Below are positions 54,503-64,000 of a stretch of DNA of 64,000 bases, piece after piece. The DNA comes from Sutcliffiella sp. FSL R7-0096. Lineage in GTDB: Bacteria; Bacillota; Bacilli; Bacillales; Bacillaceae_I. Location: contig NZ_CP152003.1 of assembly GCF_038595065.1 (NCBI RefSeq), forward strand, positions 1,964,001-2,028,000, written 5' to 3'. Every line of letters starts with the position of its first letter. Within the stretch, counting starts at the first letter, position 1. The notes beneath the pieces are model-generated. The model was given only the letters and a program-made list of their open reading frames with translations, made no database searches and had not been told where the DNA came from. Both the position numbers and the translations under genes were made by a program.

Positions 54503-56742
54503 TGAGTACACACAATATCGTTCAAAAAAAGAGAATTCACTTGGGAGCAGCAATCTTACTGGGATTTTTTGCGTTGCTCTTTTTTCTATTGATTGGGCGT
54601 TTCTTCTACCTTCAAGCGACAGGAGAGGCACACGGACATAACCTTTCTGAAGAAGCAAGCGAGAGATACAATGTTAATAAGACAATCAGTGCAACACGAG
54701 GGGCTATCTACGACAGAAGTGGTGATCCAATAGCAGAGGATACGCCTTCTTTCAATCTAGTTGCAGTGTTGGACGAATCGTTGACAACCAATGAAGAGAA
54801 GCCGCGGCATGTGGTCAATCCAGAAGAAACCGCTACAAAACTAGCCGATGTCTTGGAGGCAGATCGAAGCGAGATCCTCGAAAGATTGATGCGAAACAGT
54901 AAACAGGTGGAATTCGGGTCAATAGGGAGAGATCTACCCTTATCTGTCAAACAGGAAATCGAAGATATGAAATTACCTGGAATCGGCTTCATCGAGGGAT
55001 CCAAACGATTTTATTTCAATGGAAAATTCTCTAGTCATGTGGTCGGTTTTGCAAGGGCAAATGATGATGGCGTCGTAAGCGGCGTTACAGGAATTGAGAA
55101 AATGCTCGAGGAAGAATTGAAGGAACAGGACGGTTCCTTGGCTGTAAAAACAGACAATAAGGGAATCAAGCTATCCATGAATTCAGATGTATCCTATGTC
55201 CCAGCGATAAACGGGAAAAATGTTCATCTGACATTGGATAAAACCATCCAAACTTTTCTGGAAGAAGCGATGAACACTGTAGCGAAGGAATATAAACCGG
55301 AAAGAATCATTGCAATTGTAGCAGATCCCAAAACGGGTCAAATACTTGCGATGGGATCGAGGCCAACTTTTGATTTGAATACAAGAGAAGGGCTGACAGA
55401 CAACTGGAACAATGACGCAATCTCATATAGATATGAACCAGGTTCCACCATGAAAATCTTCTCCTTGGCCGCTGCCATTGAAGAAGGAGTTTACAATGGA
55501 TCTGAAATGTATCAATCCGGCTCCTATTCATTGCCGAACGACCCTGTTCCGGTTTATGACCATAACAGGTCTGGGTGGGGAATGATAAGCTTTGAGGAAG
55601 GGGTACAACGATCTTCAAACGTTGCATTTGCCCTGCTTGCGGATAGAATGGGAACGGACACGTTACTGGAATATATCCAGGCATTTGGGATGGATAAGCC
55701 TACAGGGATTGATCTGCCAGATGAGACGACTAGTAATATTAACTACAATTACTATCGTGACAGGATTTCTACAGCATTCGGTCAAGGATCAGCTTTTACA
55801 CCCATCCAACAAATTCAGGCAGCCACTGCGATTGCAAATGGCGGCAAGATGATGCAACCATATGTGATTGATAAGATAGTGGATCCGAACACAAATGAAG
55901 TGGTGCTGGAAAACAAACCAAAGCAAAAAGGCAAGCCTATTTCCGAGGATACGGCAAATAAAGTCCTGGATGTCATGGAGTCAGTGGTCAGCTCGGAAAA
56001 TGGTACAGGTCGACCTTATAGTATCGAGGGCTACAGTGTGGCAGCCAAGACAGGGACTGCACAAATACCTGGTCCTGGGGGTTATTTGTCCGGCCATGGA
56101 GAGTACATCTACTCCATCACTGGGATGGCACCTGCTGATGATCCGGAACTTTTGATGTATGTCGCTGTGGAAAAACCCAAAATTGCGCAACACGAAAATG
56201 GTGCAGGACCGGTATCGGGGGTCTTCAATTCAGTTATGAGACGGAGTTTGCAATACATGAGCATTCAACCTGATGAAACACAACAATCGGCCCCCAAGAA
56301 GAAAAACGTAGGCGTGAAGGTTCCTAATCTTGTAGGAAAATCAGTTCAAGAAATCACCACTGGGACACAGGCTCCGGATTATGTCGTGGTTGGAGAAGGT
56401 TCTAAAATACTGAAGCAAACCCCAAAGGCTGGCAGGGAAGTCATAAAAGGGGAAAAGGTGATATTGCTGACTGAAGAGGCACCTCCAATCCCTGACATGA
56501 CAGGATGGAGCTTGAGAGACGTCCGGAAAATTGCCAACCTTCTTGGACTTCAAACAGACATAAGCGGCAATGGGTATGTGCAAAAACAGAACATCATGCC
56601 GGGAACACCTGTGGAAGATGGGAACAGCCTTGTGGTGGAATTAGGGTCCAACAGATCTTTGCCAGAAACTGAAGAACCTGAACCAGAAGAGGAAACCGGT
56701 GAAGAGCAAGATGAGGAAGCGACAGAAGAAGACGATAGTTAA
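54502..56742 (+). CDS. pbpB: Penicillin-binding protein 2B (septal transpeptidase)
   Basis: This 746-residue class B PBP cross-links septal peptidoglycan. Order: N-terminal anchor helix (about residues 14-36), dimerisation domain, transpeptidase domain with the active-site STMK at 315-318, SSN at 371-373 and KTGT at 516-519, then two PASTA domains (about 595-720). The protein ends in a tail of about 25 residues rich in Glu and Asp. Its start overlaps ftsL by one base. A terminator separates it from spoVD. Confidence 0.97.
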   Translation: MSTHNIVQKKRIHLGAAILLGFFALLFFLLIGRFFYLQATGEAHGHNLSEEASERYNVNKTISATRGAIYDRSGDPIAEDTPSFNLVAVLDESLTTNEEKPRHVVNPEETATKLADVLEADRSEILERLMRNSKQVEFGSIGRDLPLSVKQEIEDMKLPGIGFIEGSKRFYFNGKFSSHVVGFARANDDGVVSGVTGIEKMLEEELKEQDGSLAVKTDNKGIKLSMNSDVSYVPAINGKNVHLTLDKTIQTFLEEAMNTVAKEYKPERIIAIVADPKTGQILAMGSRPTFDLNTREGLTDNWNNDAISYRYEPGSTMKIFSLAAAIEEGVYNGSEMYQSGSYSLPNDPVPVYDHNRSGWGMISFEEGVQRSSNVAFALLADRMGTDTLLEYIQAFGMDKPTGIDLPDETTSNINYNYYRDRISTAFGQGSAFTPIQQIQAATAIANGGKMMQPYVIDKIVDPNTNEVVLENKPKQKGKPISEDTANKVLDVMESVVSSENGTGRPYSIEGYSVAAKTGTAQIPGPGGYLSGHGEYIYSITGMAPADDPELLMYVAVEKPKIAQHENGAGPVSGVFNSVMRRSLQYMSIQPDETQQSAPKKKNVGVKVPNLVGKSVQEITTGTQAPDYVVVGEGSKILKQTPKAGREVIKGEKVILLTEEAPPIPDMTGWSLRDVRKIANLLGLQTDISGNGYVQKQNIMPGTPVEDGNSLVVELGSNRSLPETEEPEPEEETGEEQDEEATEEDDS

Positions 56743-56750
56743 TGATTATG

Positions 56751-56799
56751 AAGTTGCATTGTGGAAGGGGCTTTCCCCTTTTTACAGTGCAACTTTTTT
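56751..56799 (+). terminator. Terminator of mraZ-pbpB
   Basis: AAGTTGCATTGT and ACAGTGCAACTT pair, with an inner GGAAGGGG/CCCCTTT stem, then a T run. Confidence 0.9.
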
Positions 56800-56866
56800 A
56801 TTTACTCGGTAACTATTCAGGTTTTATGAAAGGGACTTTCAAAAGTTCTAACCCCCTTCGTACAAG

Positions 56867-56874
56867 CATATATT
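56867..56874 (+). promoter_or_regulatory. Possible SigE -10 element of spoVD
   Basis: CATATATT, 31 bases before the spoVD start, resembles the SigE -10 consensus CATACANT. The expected -35 box is not convincing. SigE control of spoVD is known in B. subtilis. Confidence 0.3.
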
Positions 56875-56904
56875 ACTACGAATATTAAAGGGGGTTCATA
56901 TGAC

Positions 56905-58842
56905 ATGCGTGTTTCTCATGTGACTGTTCGGAGAAGGTTGACCATCGTACTTCTTGTAGGCATTCTACTTTTTAGCATCATAGATCTGCGTCTTGGCTAT
57001 GTCCAATTTGCACTGGGGAATATGTTGACAGATCGTGCAAAAGATTCCTGGAGCAGAAACATACCGTTTGAGCCAGAACGCGGTGAAATTCTTGATCGAA
57101 ACGGAGTTCCTCTTGCAACGAACATGAGTGCTCCAACTGTCCTTGTTGTACCAAGACAAATTAAAGATCCCAATGAAACTTCTGAAAAATTAGCAGCAGT
57201 CCTGAATATGTCCAAGGAGAAGGTGTACAAGCTTGTTACCAAGAGCTCTTCCATGGAAAGAATCAATCCGGAAGGAAGGAAGATTTCTCACGAAAAAGCA
57301 AAGGAAATCAGAGCGCTGGGATTAAAGGGCGTCTATATTGCCGAGGATTCCAAGCGTCACTATCCATTCGGAAGCTACCTTTCCCATGTACTCGGATTTG
57401 CCGGTATTGATAATCAAGGATTGATGGGACTCGAACTCTATTATGATGAACAGTTAAAAGGGGAAAAAGGTTATGTGCAATTCTATTCTGATGCTAAAGG
57501 AAGGAGAATGCCTGATATCCCAGATGATTACGAAGCCCCGCAAGATGGCTTGGACCTAAAGCTGACCATTGATTCAAAAGTTCAGACGATCATAGAGAGG
57601 GAGTTGGATCTTGCACAGGAATTGTATAGTCCAGATGGTATCATTGCCATCGCAATGGATCCAAAAACAGGTGAAATCCTGGCAATGTCGAGCAGACCGG
57701 ATTTTGATCCTGCACAATTCCAAGATGTAGCTCCTGAAATTTATAATAGGAACCTGCCTGTATGGAGTACATATGAGCCTGGTTCCACATTTAAAATCAT
57801 TACCCTTGCGGCGGCCTTAGAAGAAAACAAGGTCAACTTGCAGAATGACACCTTCAATGATAGCGGTGCGGCTATGGTTGATGGGGCAAGGCTGCGTTGT
57901 TGGAAAAAAGGAGGACATGGACATCAGACGTTTCTCGAAGTTGTCCAGAACTCTTGTAACCCAGGCTTTGTCGAGCTTGGTCAGCGTTTAGGGACGGATA
58001 CACTTTTTGATTATATTAAATCTTTTGGTTTTGGAGAGAAAACCGGGATCGACTTGGCTGGTGAAGGAAAAGGAATTCTATTTAAACCAGAGCGTGTTGG
58101 TCCCGTGGAATTGGCTACGACCGCATTCGGCCAGGGGGTATCTGTCACTCCGATCCAACAAGTGGCAGCAGTCGCAGCCGCGGTGAATGGCGGCATCCTC
58201 TACACACCTTATATCGCTAAAGAGTTTGTGGACCCGGTAACGGGTGAGGTGGTGTCAAGAAAGACTCCTGTAGAAAAAAGAAGAGTTATATCGGAAGATA
58301 CATCTGCCCAGGTTCGGTATGCATTGGAGAGTGTGGTCGCTAAAGGATCGGGTAGACATGCTTTTGTGGAAGGTTACAGAGTTGGAGGTAAAACAGGAAC
58401 TGCACAAAAAGTTAAGGATGGCAGATATATGGAAAACAATCATATCGTTTCCTTTATAGGCGTCGCTCCGGCGGACGACCCACAACTTGTGGTGTATTTA
58501 GCAGTAGATAACCCCAAGGGGACCATTCAATTCGGAGGGGTTGTAGCAGCACCGATTGTCGGGAATATAATGGAAGATAGCCTAAATGCACTAGGGATAG
58601 AAAAGAGAAAAGGGCAAATTGAAAAAGAATTGAAATGGCCGGATGTCCCGCTTGTGGAGGTTCCTGACCTTAAAGGGATGACAAGAAAAGAACTTCTCCA
58701 GCAGCTGGTAACTCTTAAGCTTGATATTAGTGGTGAGGGAGATACAGTTGTGCAACAGACGCCTGCCCCTGGCACAAAAGTGGAGGAGGGGTCCACTGTC
58801 AGGGTATATATGGCTGGTAAAAGCGGTACGGATGGTGAGTGA
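56905..58842 (+). CDS. spoVD: Stage V sporulation protein D (cortex transpeptidase)
   Basis: This 645-residue class B PBP is made in the mother cell to cross-link the spore cortex, working with SpoVE. After the N-terminal anchor helix come the dimerisation domain and the transpeptidase domain, with STFK at 294-297, SCN at 350-352 and KTGT at 496-499. One PASTA domain ends the protein, against two in PbpB. The SCN in place of SSN is seen in SpoVD proteins. AAAGGGGG lies 10 bases before the ATG. Confidence 0.96.
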   Translation: MRVSHVTVRRRLTIVLLVGILLFSIIDLRLGYVQFALGNMLTDRAKDSWSRNIPFEPERGEILDRNGVPLATNMSAPTVLVVPRQIKDPNETSEKLAAVLNMSKEKVYKLVTKSSSMERINPEGRKISHEKAKEIRALGLKGVYIAEDSKRHYPFGSYLSHVLGFAGIDNQGLMGLELYYDEQLKGEKGYVQFYSDAKGRRMPDIPDDYEAPQDGLDLKLTIDSKVQTIIERELDLAQELYSPDGIIAIAMDPKTGEILAMSSRPDFDPAQFQDVAPEIYNRNLPVWSTYEPGSTFKIITLAAALEENKVNLQNDTFNDSGAAMVDGARLRCWKKGGHGHQTFLEVVQNSCNPGFVELGQRLGTDTLFDYIKSFGFGEKTGIDLAGEGKGILFKPERVGPVELATTAFGQGVSVTPIQQVAAVAAAVNGGILYTPYIAKEFVDPVTGEVVSRKTPVEKRRVISEDTSAQVRYALESVVAKGSGRHAFVEGYRVGGKTGTAQKVKDGRYMENNHIVSFIGVAPADDPQLVVYLAVDNPKGTIQFGGVVAAPIVGNIMEDSLNALGIEKRKGQIEKELKWPDVPLVEVPDLKGMTRKELLQQLVTLKLDISGEGDTVVQQTPAPGTKVEEGSTVRVYMAGKSGTDGE

Positions 58843-58861
58843 TTCTGTTCTGATCACAATC

Positions 58862-58906
58862 GGTTTTCCTGAAGAAGAAAAGCCATTTTTTCTTCTTCAG
58901 AAAACC
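58862..58906. terminator. Long inverted repeat after spoVD (probable terminator)
   Basis: GGTTTTC-TGAAGAAGAAAA and its complement form a stem of about 18 bp with one bulge and a short loop (CCATTT region), followed by TGTTTTGA. It separates spoVD from murE. Confidence 0.75.
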
Positions 58907-59083
58907 TGTTTTGACTAGGCGAAAAGAGTTTATTCTTATGTCGGCTTGGTTTAATTTTCCTAAATAGGATAGAATGGTGATAAGGCATCTTTATGTACTG
59001 TTCACAACTTTTTAGGATAGTAGCCTTTTCTCTTATGACATCAGGCATTTAGTCTCCAAGTATGCCAAAGGGGTTTGATTCGC

Positions 59084-60553
59084 ATGAAACTTCAGCAACT
59101 TATTCAACATCTTCATCGATATGAAGTATCCTCTGAGTATGATCTTGAAATATCTTCGATTGTTATGGATTCCCGTAAGGTCATCGAAGGGAGTTTATTT
59201 TTTTGTATCAAAGGGTACACGGTAGATGGGCATCAATTTGCCAAAGATGCTGTGTCCAAAGGTGCCGTAGCCATCATTTCTGAGAAAACGATGGACCTTC
59301 CTGTTCCCGTGATAGTTGTACCAGATACCATGAGGGCAATGGCAATATTAGCAGATGTCTTTTTTGACCAGCCTACTCATAAGCTTCACTTGATTGGAGT
59401 CACAGGTACAAATGGAAAGACCACTACCACGCACATCATAGAATCCATTTTTCAAAGTCATCAGCAGAAGACCGGCATGATTGGCACCATTAATATGAAA
59501 ATAGGAAATAAAACGTACCCTGTGAAGAATACCACTCCTGATGCGTTGACCCTTCAGGAATCCTTTCACCAAATGGTGGAAAACAAGGTGGACACGGTGG
59601 TGATGGAGGTCTCCTCCCACGCACTCCATATGGGAAGGGTGTTTGGGTGTGACTTTGATGTAGCGGTATTCACCAATCTTACACAGGATCATTTGGATTA
59701 TCATAAAACAATGGAGGAATATCAGTTTGCTAAGTCCCTGTTATTCTCTTCTTTAGGTAACACCTATAACCTTACAAAACCGAAATATGCTGTATTGAAT
59801 GCTGATGATGCTTCAAGTGATTTTTTTAAGCGTGCAACAGCAGCCCAGGTTATCACATATGGCATACATGAAAAAAGTGACATGATGGCAAAGAATGTGG
59901 TGACAACTGCAAAGGGAACTTCCTTTGATTTAATGTATGATGATAAATGTATTCCCGTCCAATTGAAAATGGTTGGCCATTTCAGTGTGTATAATGTTCT
60001 TGCTGCCGTTGCTGCCAGTTATGTGTCCAATATTCCCATCGAAACCATCATTCCGGTAGTGGAACAGATGACTGGTGTCCCGGGTAGGTTTGAGGCCATC
60101 GAAGGGGGGCAGGACTTTACAGTCATAGTGGATTATGCCCATACACCGGATAGTTTGGAAAATGTATTGAAGACCACCAAGCAGCTTTCTAAAAACGATA
60201 TTTATTGCATAGTCGGTTGCGGTGGGGATAGGGACCGGACAAAACGCCCATTAATGGCTGCTGTTGCGGTGAATTATGCTTACAAGGCAATCTTCACTTC
60301 GGATAACCCGCGTTCAGAAGACCCGATACAAATCTTTAATGACATGAAATCCGGGGTGCCTGATCTTGCTTATGAAATTGTGGAGGATCGTAAGAAGGCG
60401 ATCTTCAAGGCGATTGGACTGGCAAAAACAGGGGATATCGTCCTTATTGCTGGAAAGGGACATGAAACTTACCAAGTCATCGGCGACAAGGTGCTGGAAT
60501 TTGATGATAGAAAAATTGCTTTGGAAGCCATACAAGCAAAGAAAAGCTCATAG
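59084..60553 (+). CDS. murE: UDP-N-acetylmuramoyl-tripeptide synthetase MurE (mDAP-adding)
   Basis: This 489-residue Mur ligase adds meso-diaminopimelate to UDP-MurNAc-L-Ala-D-Glu in the cytoplasm. The ATP loop GTNGKT is at 108-113, the carbamylated-Lys region follows, and the substrate-selecting SDNPRSEDP motif marks the diaminopimelate form. The start is the ATG giving MKLQQL, like B. subtilis; a TTG three codons upstream (59075) is too close to the AAAGGGG site. A 313-base gap separates it from mraY. Confidence 0.96.
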   Translation: MKLQQLIQHLHRYEVSSEYDLEISSIVMDSRKVIEGSLFFCIKGYTVDGHQFAKDAVSKGAVAIISEKTMDLPVPVIVVPDTMRAMAILADVFFDQPTHKLHLIGVTGTNGKTTTTHIIESIFQSHQQKTGMIGTINMKIGNKTYPVKNTTPDALTLQESFHQMVENKVDTVVMEVSSHALHMGRVFGCDFDVAVFTNLTQDHLDYHKTMEEYQFAKSLLFSSLGNTYNLTKPKYAVLNADDASSDFFKRATAAQVITYGIHEKSDMMAKNVVTTAKGTSFDLMYDDKCIPVQLKMVGHFSVYNVLAAVAASYVSNIPIETIIPVVEQMTGVPGRFEAIEGGQDFTVIVDYAHTPDSLENVLKTTKQLSKNDIYCIVGCGGDRDRTKRPLMAAVAVNYAYKAIFTSDNPRSEDPIQIFNDMKSGVPDLAYEIVEDRKKAIFKAIGLAKTGDIVLIAGKGHETYQVIGDKVLEFDDRKIALEAIQAKKSS

Positions 60554-60866
60554 ACTGTTAAGGTGTGTATCCACATAATTAACTATTTCTTTTGTCACCC
60601 GTTATCCCAATTAATGAGTAAAAGGCATTAAAATAGTTTCGATTTCATAAGAAAATTTAAAAAGATGAAAAAAAGTATTTTCATGTGGGTGAAAAACCTA
60701 TAAAATTTACTTTTGGTATATCTTTTAATTTTTCTAATCAGAAAGAATTCCAAAGTCCTAATAAAGGTATTATCATTCTCCATTACAGGGCTCCAAAGTT
60801 CGTGGAGTTCATGTTTGGTCTGTGATAATACCTATAATCATGAAATGAAGAGAGGAGGGAATAACG
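60554..60866. other. murE-mraY gap with a structured inverted repeat
   Basis: This 313-base gap has no supported gene. AGGTATTATCA (60765-60775) and TGATAATACCT (60823-60833) form a perfect 11-bp inverted repeat. The loop holds a second small stem CTCCA/TGGAG (60791-60807). A TATAAT (60833-60838) overlaps the right arm, and the mraY Shine-Dalgarno site AGAGAGGAGG begins about 20 bases later. It could be an operator over a mraY promoter or a leader structure. Confidence 0.6.
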
Positions 60867-61841
60867 ATGGAACAACAGGTTGTTTTATTTGCTATCGTTA
60901 TGTCTTTTTTAATTACTGTACTAGTATCACCAATTTTTATTCCCTTCCTGCGCAGACTGAAGTTCGGTCAAAGTATCAGGGAAGAGGGACCGCAATCCCA
61001 CCAAAAGAAAACAGGCACCCCGACTATGGGTGGAATCATGATCCTGCTTTCTGTTGCGATTACGACACTCGTTATCACAGGCCAGTTTGCAGAAACTTCT
61101 GTAGAAACTTATTTATTGCTTTTTGTAATGGTAGGGTATGGTCTCCTTGGATTCTTGGATGACTTTATCAAGGTAGTTTTAAAGAGAAATCTTGGGTTGA
61201 CGTCCTTGCAAAAATTGATTGGTCAAATAGTCATTGCAGTAGTATTCTATTTTGTTTTTGTACAGTTTGAGTTTTCCACTGCGGTATCTGTTCCCGGAAC
61301 AAGCATCTCTATTGAATTGGGATTCTTTTATGTTTTATTTCTTATTTTCTGGTTGGTTGGGTTCTCTAATGCCGTCAACTTGACCGACGGGCTTGATGGA
61401 TTGGTGTCAGGTACAGCAGCAGTAGCTTTTGGGGCGTTTGCCGTATTGGCATGGTTTCAATCACAGTTTGAGGTATCCATCTTTGCTGTAGCTGTTGTAG
61501 GCGCATTACTAGGTTTCCTTGTGTTCAATGCACATCCAGCAAAAGTGTTTATGGGAGATACAGGTTCCCTCGCACTAGGTGGTGCCATCGCAACGGTTGC
61601 AGTATTGCTGAAACTGGAAATCATCCTGATTATAATAGGTGGAGTTTTCGTTATCGAGACACTATCCGTCATCATTCAAGTCATTTCCTTTAAAGCGACA
61701 GGGAGAAGGGTCTTCAAAATGAGTCCGCTTCATCATCATTATGAACTTGTGGGCTGGTCCGAATGGAGAGTGGTCGTAACCTTCTGGACGGTTGGACTAT
61801 TATGCGCAATGCTCGGAATTTATTTAGAGGTGTGGATCTAA
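60867..61841 (+). CDS. mraY: Phospho-N-acetylmuramoyl-pentapeptide-transferase MraY
   Basis: This 324-residue integral membrane enzyme transfers phospho-MurNAc-pentapeptide to undecaprenyl phosphate, making lipid I. About ten transmembrane segments are expected. Signatures are [17 protein letters not shown] with the paired Asp residues, [24 protein letters not shown] and the His loop [18 protein letters not shown] precedes the ATG. murD starts one base after its stop codon. Confidence 0.97.
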   Translation: MEQQVVLFAIVMSFLITVLVSPIFIPFLRRLKFGQSIREEGPQSHQKKTGTPTMGGIMILLSVAITTLVITGQFAETSVETYLLLFVMVGYGLLGFLDDFIKVVLKRNLGLTSLQKLIGQIVIAVVFYFVFVQFEFSTAVSVPGTSISIELGFFYVLFLIFWLVGFSNAVNLTDGLDGLVSGTAAVAFGAFAVLAWFQSQFEVSIFAVAVVGALLGFLVFNAHPAKVFMGDTGSLALGGAIATVAVLLKLEIILIIIGGVFVIETLSVIIQVISFKATGRRVFKMSPLHHHYELVGWSEWRVVVTFWTVGLLCAMLGIYLEVWI

Positions 61842-61842
61842 T

Positions 61843-63192
61843 ATGAGACAAATCAACCATTACAAAGGTAAAAATGTCCTTGTCCTTGGATTAGCCAAAA
61901 GTGGAACGGCAACTGCTAATCTATTACATAAACTAGGTGCAAATGTAATTGTGAACGACAGAAGCCCATTGGAAGGAAATGAGCAGGCTCAGTATTTACA
62001 ATCCAAAGGAATGGAAGTTGTATGCGGGGGGCATCCTGCAAGCATTTTTGACAAAAGGATAGATGTTGTGTTTAAAAACCCCGGCATTCCTTATAGTAAT
62101 CCGTTAGTGGAACTTGCAATCCAAAAGGGCATATCCGTTTTAACAGAAGTGGAACTTGCTTATCAAATCAGTGAAGCTCCTTTTATTGGTATCACCGGTT
62201 CCAATGGAAAAACGACAACCACTACGTTGATTGATGAAATGCTTGCTGCGGATCAAAAATTCCCTCTAATTGCAGGTAATATCGGAAAAGTATCCGTCGA
62301 GGTAGCGCAGGAAGCATCAGGAAAAAATGTAATGGTTACGGAATTGTCCTCCTTTCAATTGATGGGAATTGACACTTTCCGTCCAAAGATATCCGTTCTG
62401 TTGAACATTTTCGAAGCGCATCTGGATTATCACGGAACACTTGATGAGTATGCTAAAGCAAAAGCAAGGATCTTCAAGAATCAAACCAGTGATGATTTGG
62501 CAGTGGTCAATGCAGATGATACGCAAGTGATGAGACTAGCTGAAGGGATCAAACCGTCACTTGTACCATTCTCTACTACGACTAAAGTGGATGGAGCGTA
62601 TCTAGAAGATGGATACGTATGCTTTAAAGAGGAGAAAGTGATGGCTATTGAGGATATCGTGCTTCCGGGGAAGCATAATCTGGAAAATATCTTAGCCGCA
62701 GTTGCTGCTGTGAAACTTATAGGTACCAGCGATAGTGCCATCCATAATGTGCTTTCCAACTTTTCAGGTGTAAAGCATCGACTACAGTTCATTGGGGAAA
62801 TAGAGGGAAGGCGCTTCTATAATGATTCAAAAGCAACAAACATACTGGCAACACAAAAAGCACTTTCGGCCTTTGGCGAAAATGTCATCCTGCTTGCAGG
62901 AGGACTTGATCGGGGAAATGATTTTGATGATCTCCTTCCATTCCTTGCAAATGTCAAAGTGCTTGTGACCTTTGGTGAAACTGCGGAGAAATTGAAGAGA
63001 ACAGCTACTTCAGCTGGAATAAAACAAATAAAACATGTCGATAATGTGGAAAAAGCCGTAACGGTTGCCTATGAGATGTCTGAAAGCGGAGATGTTATTC
63101 TATTGTCACCTGCTTGTGCAAGTTGGGATCAATATAAAACATTTGAGCAACGAGGAGACATTTTTATAGACGCCGTGCATAAGCTTAAATAA
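61843..63192 (+). CDS. murD: UDP-N-acetylmuramoylalanine-D-glutamate ligase MurD
   Basis: This 449-residue cytoplasmic Mur ligase adds D-glutamate to UDP-MurNAc-L-Ala. The N-terminal nucleotide-sugar domain starts [19 protein letters not shown], the ATP loop is [12 protein letters not shown], and the central and C-terminal domains carry [24 protein letters not shown] and the Lys/Asp region NDSKATN. It follows mraY by one base, so the two are co-translated. A terminator-like structure comes before spoVE. Confidence 0.97.
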   Translation: MRQINHYKGKNVLVLGLAKSGTATANLLHKLGANVIVNDRSPLEGNEQAQYLQSKGMEVVCGGHPASIFDKRIDVVFKNPGIPYSNPLVELAIQKGISVLTEVELAYQISEAPFIGITGSNGKTTTTTLIDEMLAADQKFPLIAGNIGKVSVEVAQEASGKNVMVTELSSFQLMGIDTFRPKISVLLNIFEAHLDYHGTLDEYAKAKARIFKNQTSDDLAVVNADDTQVMRLAEGIKPSLVPFSTTTKVDGAYLEDGYVCFKEEKVMAIEDIVLPGKHNLENILAAVAAVKLIGTSDSAIHNVLSNFSGVKHRLQFIGEIEGRRFYNDSKATNILATQKALSAFGENVILLAGGLDRGNDFDDLLPFLANVKVLVTFGETAEKLKRTATSAGIKQIKHVDNVEKAVTVAYEMSESGDVILLSPACASWDQYKTFEQRGDIFIDAVHKLK

Positions 63193-63275
63193 GGGCTTGG
63201 CCACATGTTCAAGAGGCTTTGTTCTGATAGCTCCCCCCTATAAGGCGGGCTGCATACGGACAAGGCCTTTTTTTG
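63193..63275 (+). terminator. Terminator-like structure after murD
   Basis: AAGGGCTTGGCC pairs imperfectly with GGACAAGGCCTT, enclosing a long loop, and a T7 run follows. The long loop might fold further; a simple intrinsic terminator is the plainest reading. Confidence 0.6.
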
Positions 63276-63348
63276 GCTAACATTTTGAGGATGTAGTTTA
63301 TACGTGCACATCTAACTGCCCTAATATTTGTAGTAGAGGTGTTTCACG

Positions 63349-64000
63349 TTGGCAAATAAGCGATCAACCCCGGACATAATATTAATCTTAACCACCTTGA
63401 CCCTGCTCGCGGTCGGACTTATCATGGTGTACAGTGCAAGTGCGGTATGGGCTGATTACAAGTTCCAGGACACTTTCTTCTTTGCCAAACGGCAGCTGCT
63501 CTTTGCCGGATTAGGTGTGGTGGCGATGTTCTTTATCATGAATGTGGACTATTGGACATGGAGAACTTGGGCAAAGCTCATTATACTTGTTTGCTTCTTC
63601 CTTCTAGTCGTTGTATTAATTCCAGGCATAGGGATGGAACGAAATGGTTCGCGAAGTTGGATCGGGGTGGGTGCCTTCTCCGTTCAACCATCGGAATTTA
63701 TGAAAATTGCGATGATCACCTTTCTTGCCAAATATCTAAGTGAAAATCAAAAGAAAATCACCTCCTTTAAAAAAGGATTGGTTCCAAGTCTTTCGCTTGT
63801 CTTTTTGGCTTTTGGGATGATCATGTTGCAGCCCGACCTAGGAACCGGAACTGTAATGGTGGGTACTTGTATTGTCATGATTTATGTTGCTGGTGCAAGA
63901 ATCAGTCATTTCGTGGGGCTTGGGCTTATTGGTGTGGCTGGATTCGTTGTTCTTGTGTTATCCGCTCCATATCGAATAAAACGGATCACCTCTTTTTTAA
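63349..64000 (+). CDS. spoVE: Stage V sporulation protein E (SEDS glycosyltransferase), 5' part
   Basis: The reading frame from TTG 63349 (GAGGTG 7 bases upstream) continues to the right edge, giving 217 codons of a SEDS-family membrane protein. It contains GLIMVYSASAVWADYKF, FFIMNVDYWTWRTW, NGSRSWIGVGAFSVQPSEF and MLQPDLGTGTVM, which match SpoVE of B. subtilis closely. SpoVE polymerises cortex glycan with SpoVD. FtsW and RodA are relatives, but the position after murD and the sequence favour SpoVE. The 3' part is outside the window. Confidence 0.93.
   Translation, partial: MANKRSTPDIILILTTLTLLAVGLIMVYSASAVWADYKFQDTFFFAKRQLLFAGLGVVAMFFIMNVDYWTWRTWAKLIILVCFFLLVVVLIPGIGMERNGSRSWIGVGAFSVQPSEFMKIAMITFLAKYLSENQKKITSFKKGLVPSLSLVFLAFGMIMLQPDLGTGTVMVGTCIVMIYVAGARISHFVGLGLIGVAGFVVLVLSAPYRIKRITSFL

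Noticed and set aside
60713-61162. 149-codon ORF overlapping the start of mraY in another frame
   Set aside because: It runs through the inverted repeat and the conserved mraY frame. The composition of its product is odd and no family is recognised.

Overview
The window is chromosomal DNA from a low-GC, endospore-forming Firmicute of the family Bacillaceae (Bacillus sensu lato). The gene order closely follows the ylaF-to-spoVE segment of Bacillus subtilis. The genes point the same way: sporulation genes (ylaJ, ylbJ, rsfA, spoVD, spoVE), bacillithiol synthesis (bshC), a caa3-type cytochrome oxidase, and a MurE with the DNPR signature of the diaminopimelate-adding enzyme. The species cannot be fixed from the sequence alone.

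Layout. 1-10.7 kb: inositol monophosphatase, ylaF, typA, ylaH, ylaI, a flavin split-barrel protein, a 23-copy 40-bp tandem repeat, then ylaJ, ylaK, ylaL, glsA and ylaN. 11-25.9 kb: pyruvate carboxylase, a DNA photolyase, then heme A synthesis and cytochrome caa3 oxidase (ctaA divergent from ctaBCDEF), the assembly genes ctaG and a DUF420 gene, and a large permease. 26-36.9 kb: ylbA-ylbJ with several small lineage-specific genes, including ricF (ylbF), rsmD and coaD. 37-50.3 kb: ylbK, ylbL, tmcAL, ylbN-rpmF, a crotonase, rsfA, a DCC protein, a cysteine-rich output-domain protein, ylbP, a three-gene biotin-dependent acyl-CoA carboxylase cassette, panE and a DUF3397 gene. 50.4-64 kb: bshC and the division and cell-wall cluster mraZ-rsmH-ftsL-pbpB-spoVD-murE-mraY-murD-spoVE; spoVE runs off the right edge.

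How the genes work together. Pyc refills oxaloacetate. CtaA and CtaB make heme A for the CtaCDEF oxidase, which CtaG and probably the DUF420 protein help assemble. CoaD and PanE serve coenzyme A synthesis. The dcw cluster makes lipid II precursors (MurE, MurD, MraY) and the septal and spore synthases (PbpB, FtsL, SpoVD, SpoVE).

Non-coding structure is the least ordinary part. (1) A MITE-like family of about 180 bp has five copies with GGCTCTTTTC termini and 8-bp target duplications; one copy sits inside the terminal repeat of another. (2) A GC-rich repeat family of about 90-170 bp with GTTGAT/ATCAAC ends has ten full or partial copies in intergenic gaps. (3) A 40-bp minisatellite has near-palindromic units. 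(4) A structured RNA region upstream of rsmD is probably the ylbH leader. (5) An 11-bp inverted repeat precedes mraY. Most transcription units end in clear intrinsic terminators. Start codons were chosen by Shine-Dalgarno spacing and, where I could recall the B. subtilis protein, its length; many starts are TTG or GTG. Family assignments come from recognition by eye, not from database searches.
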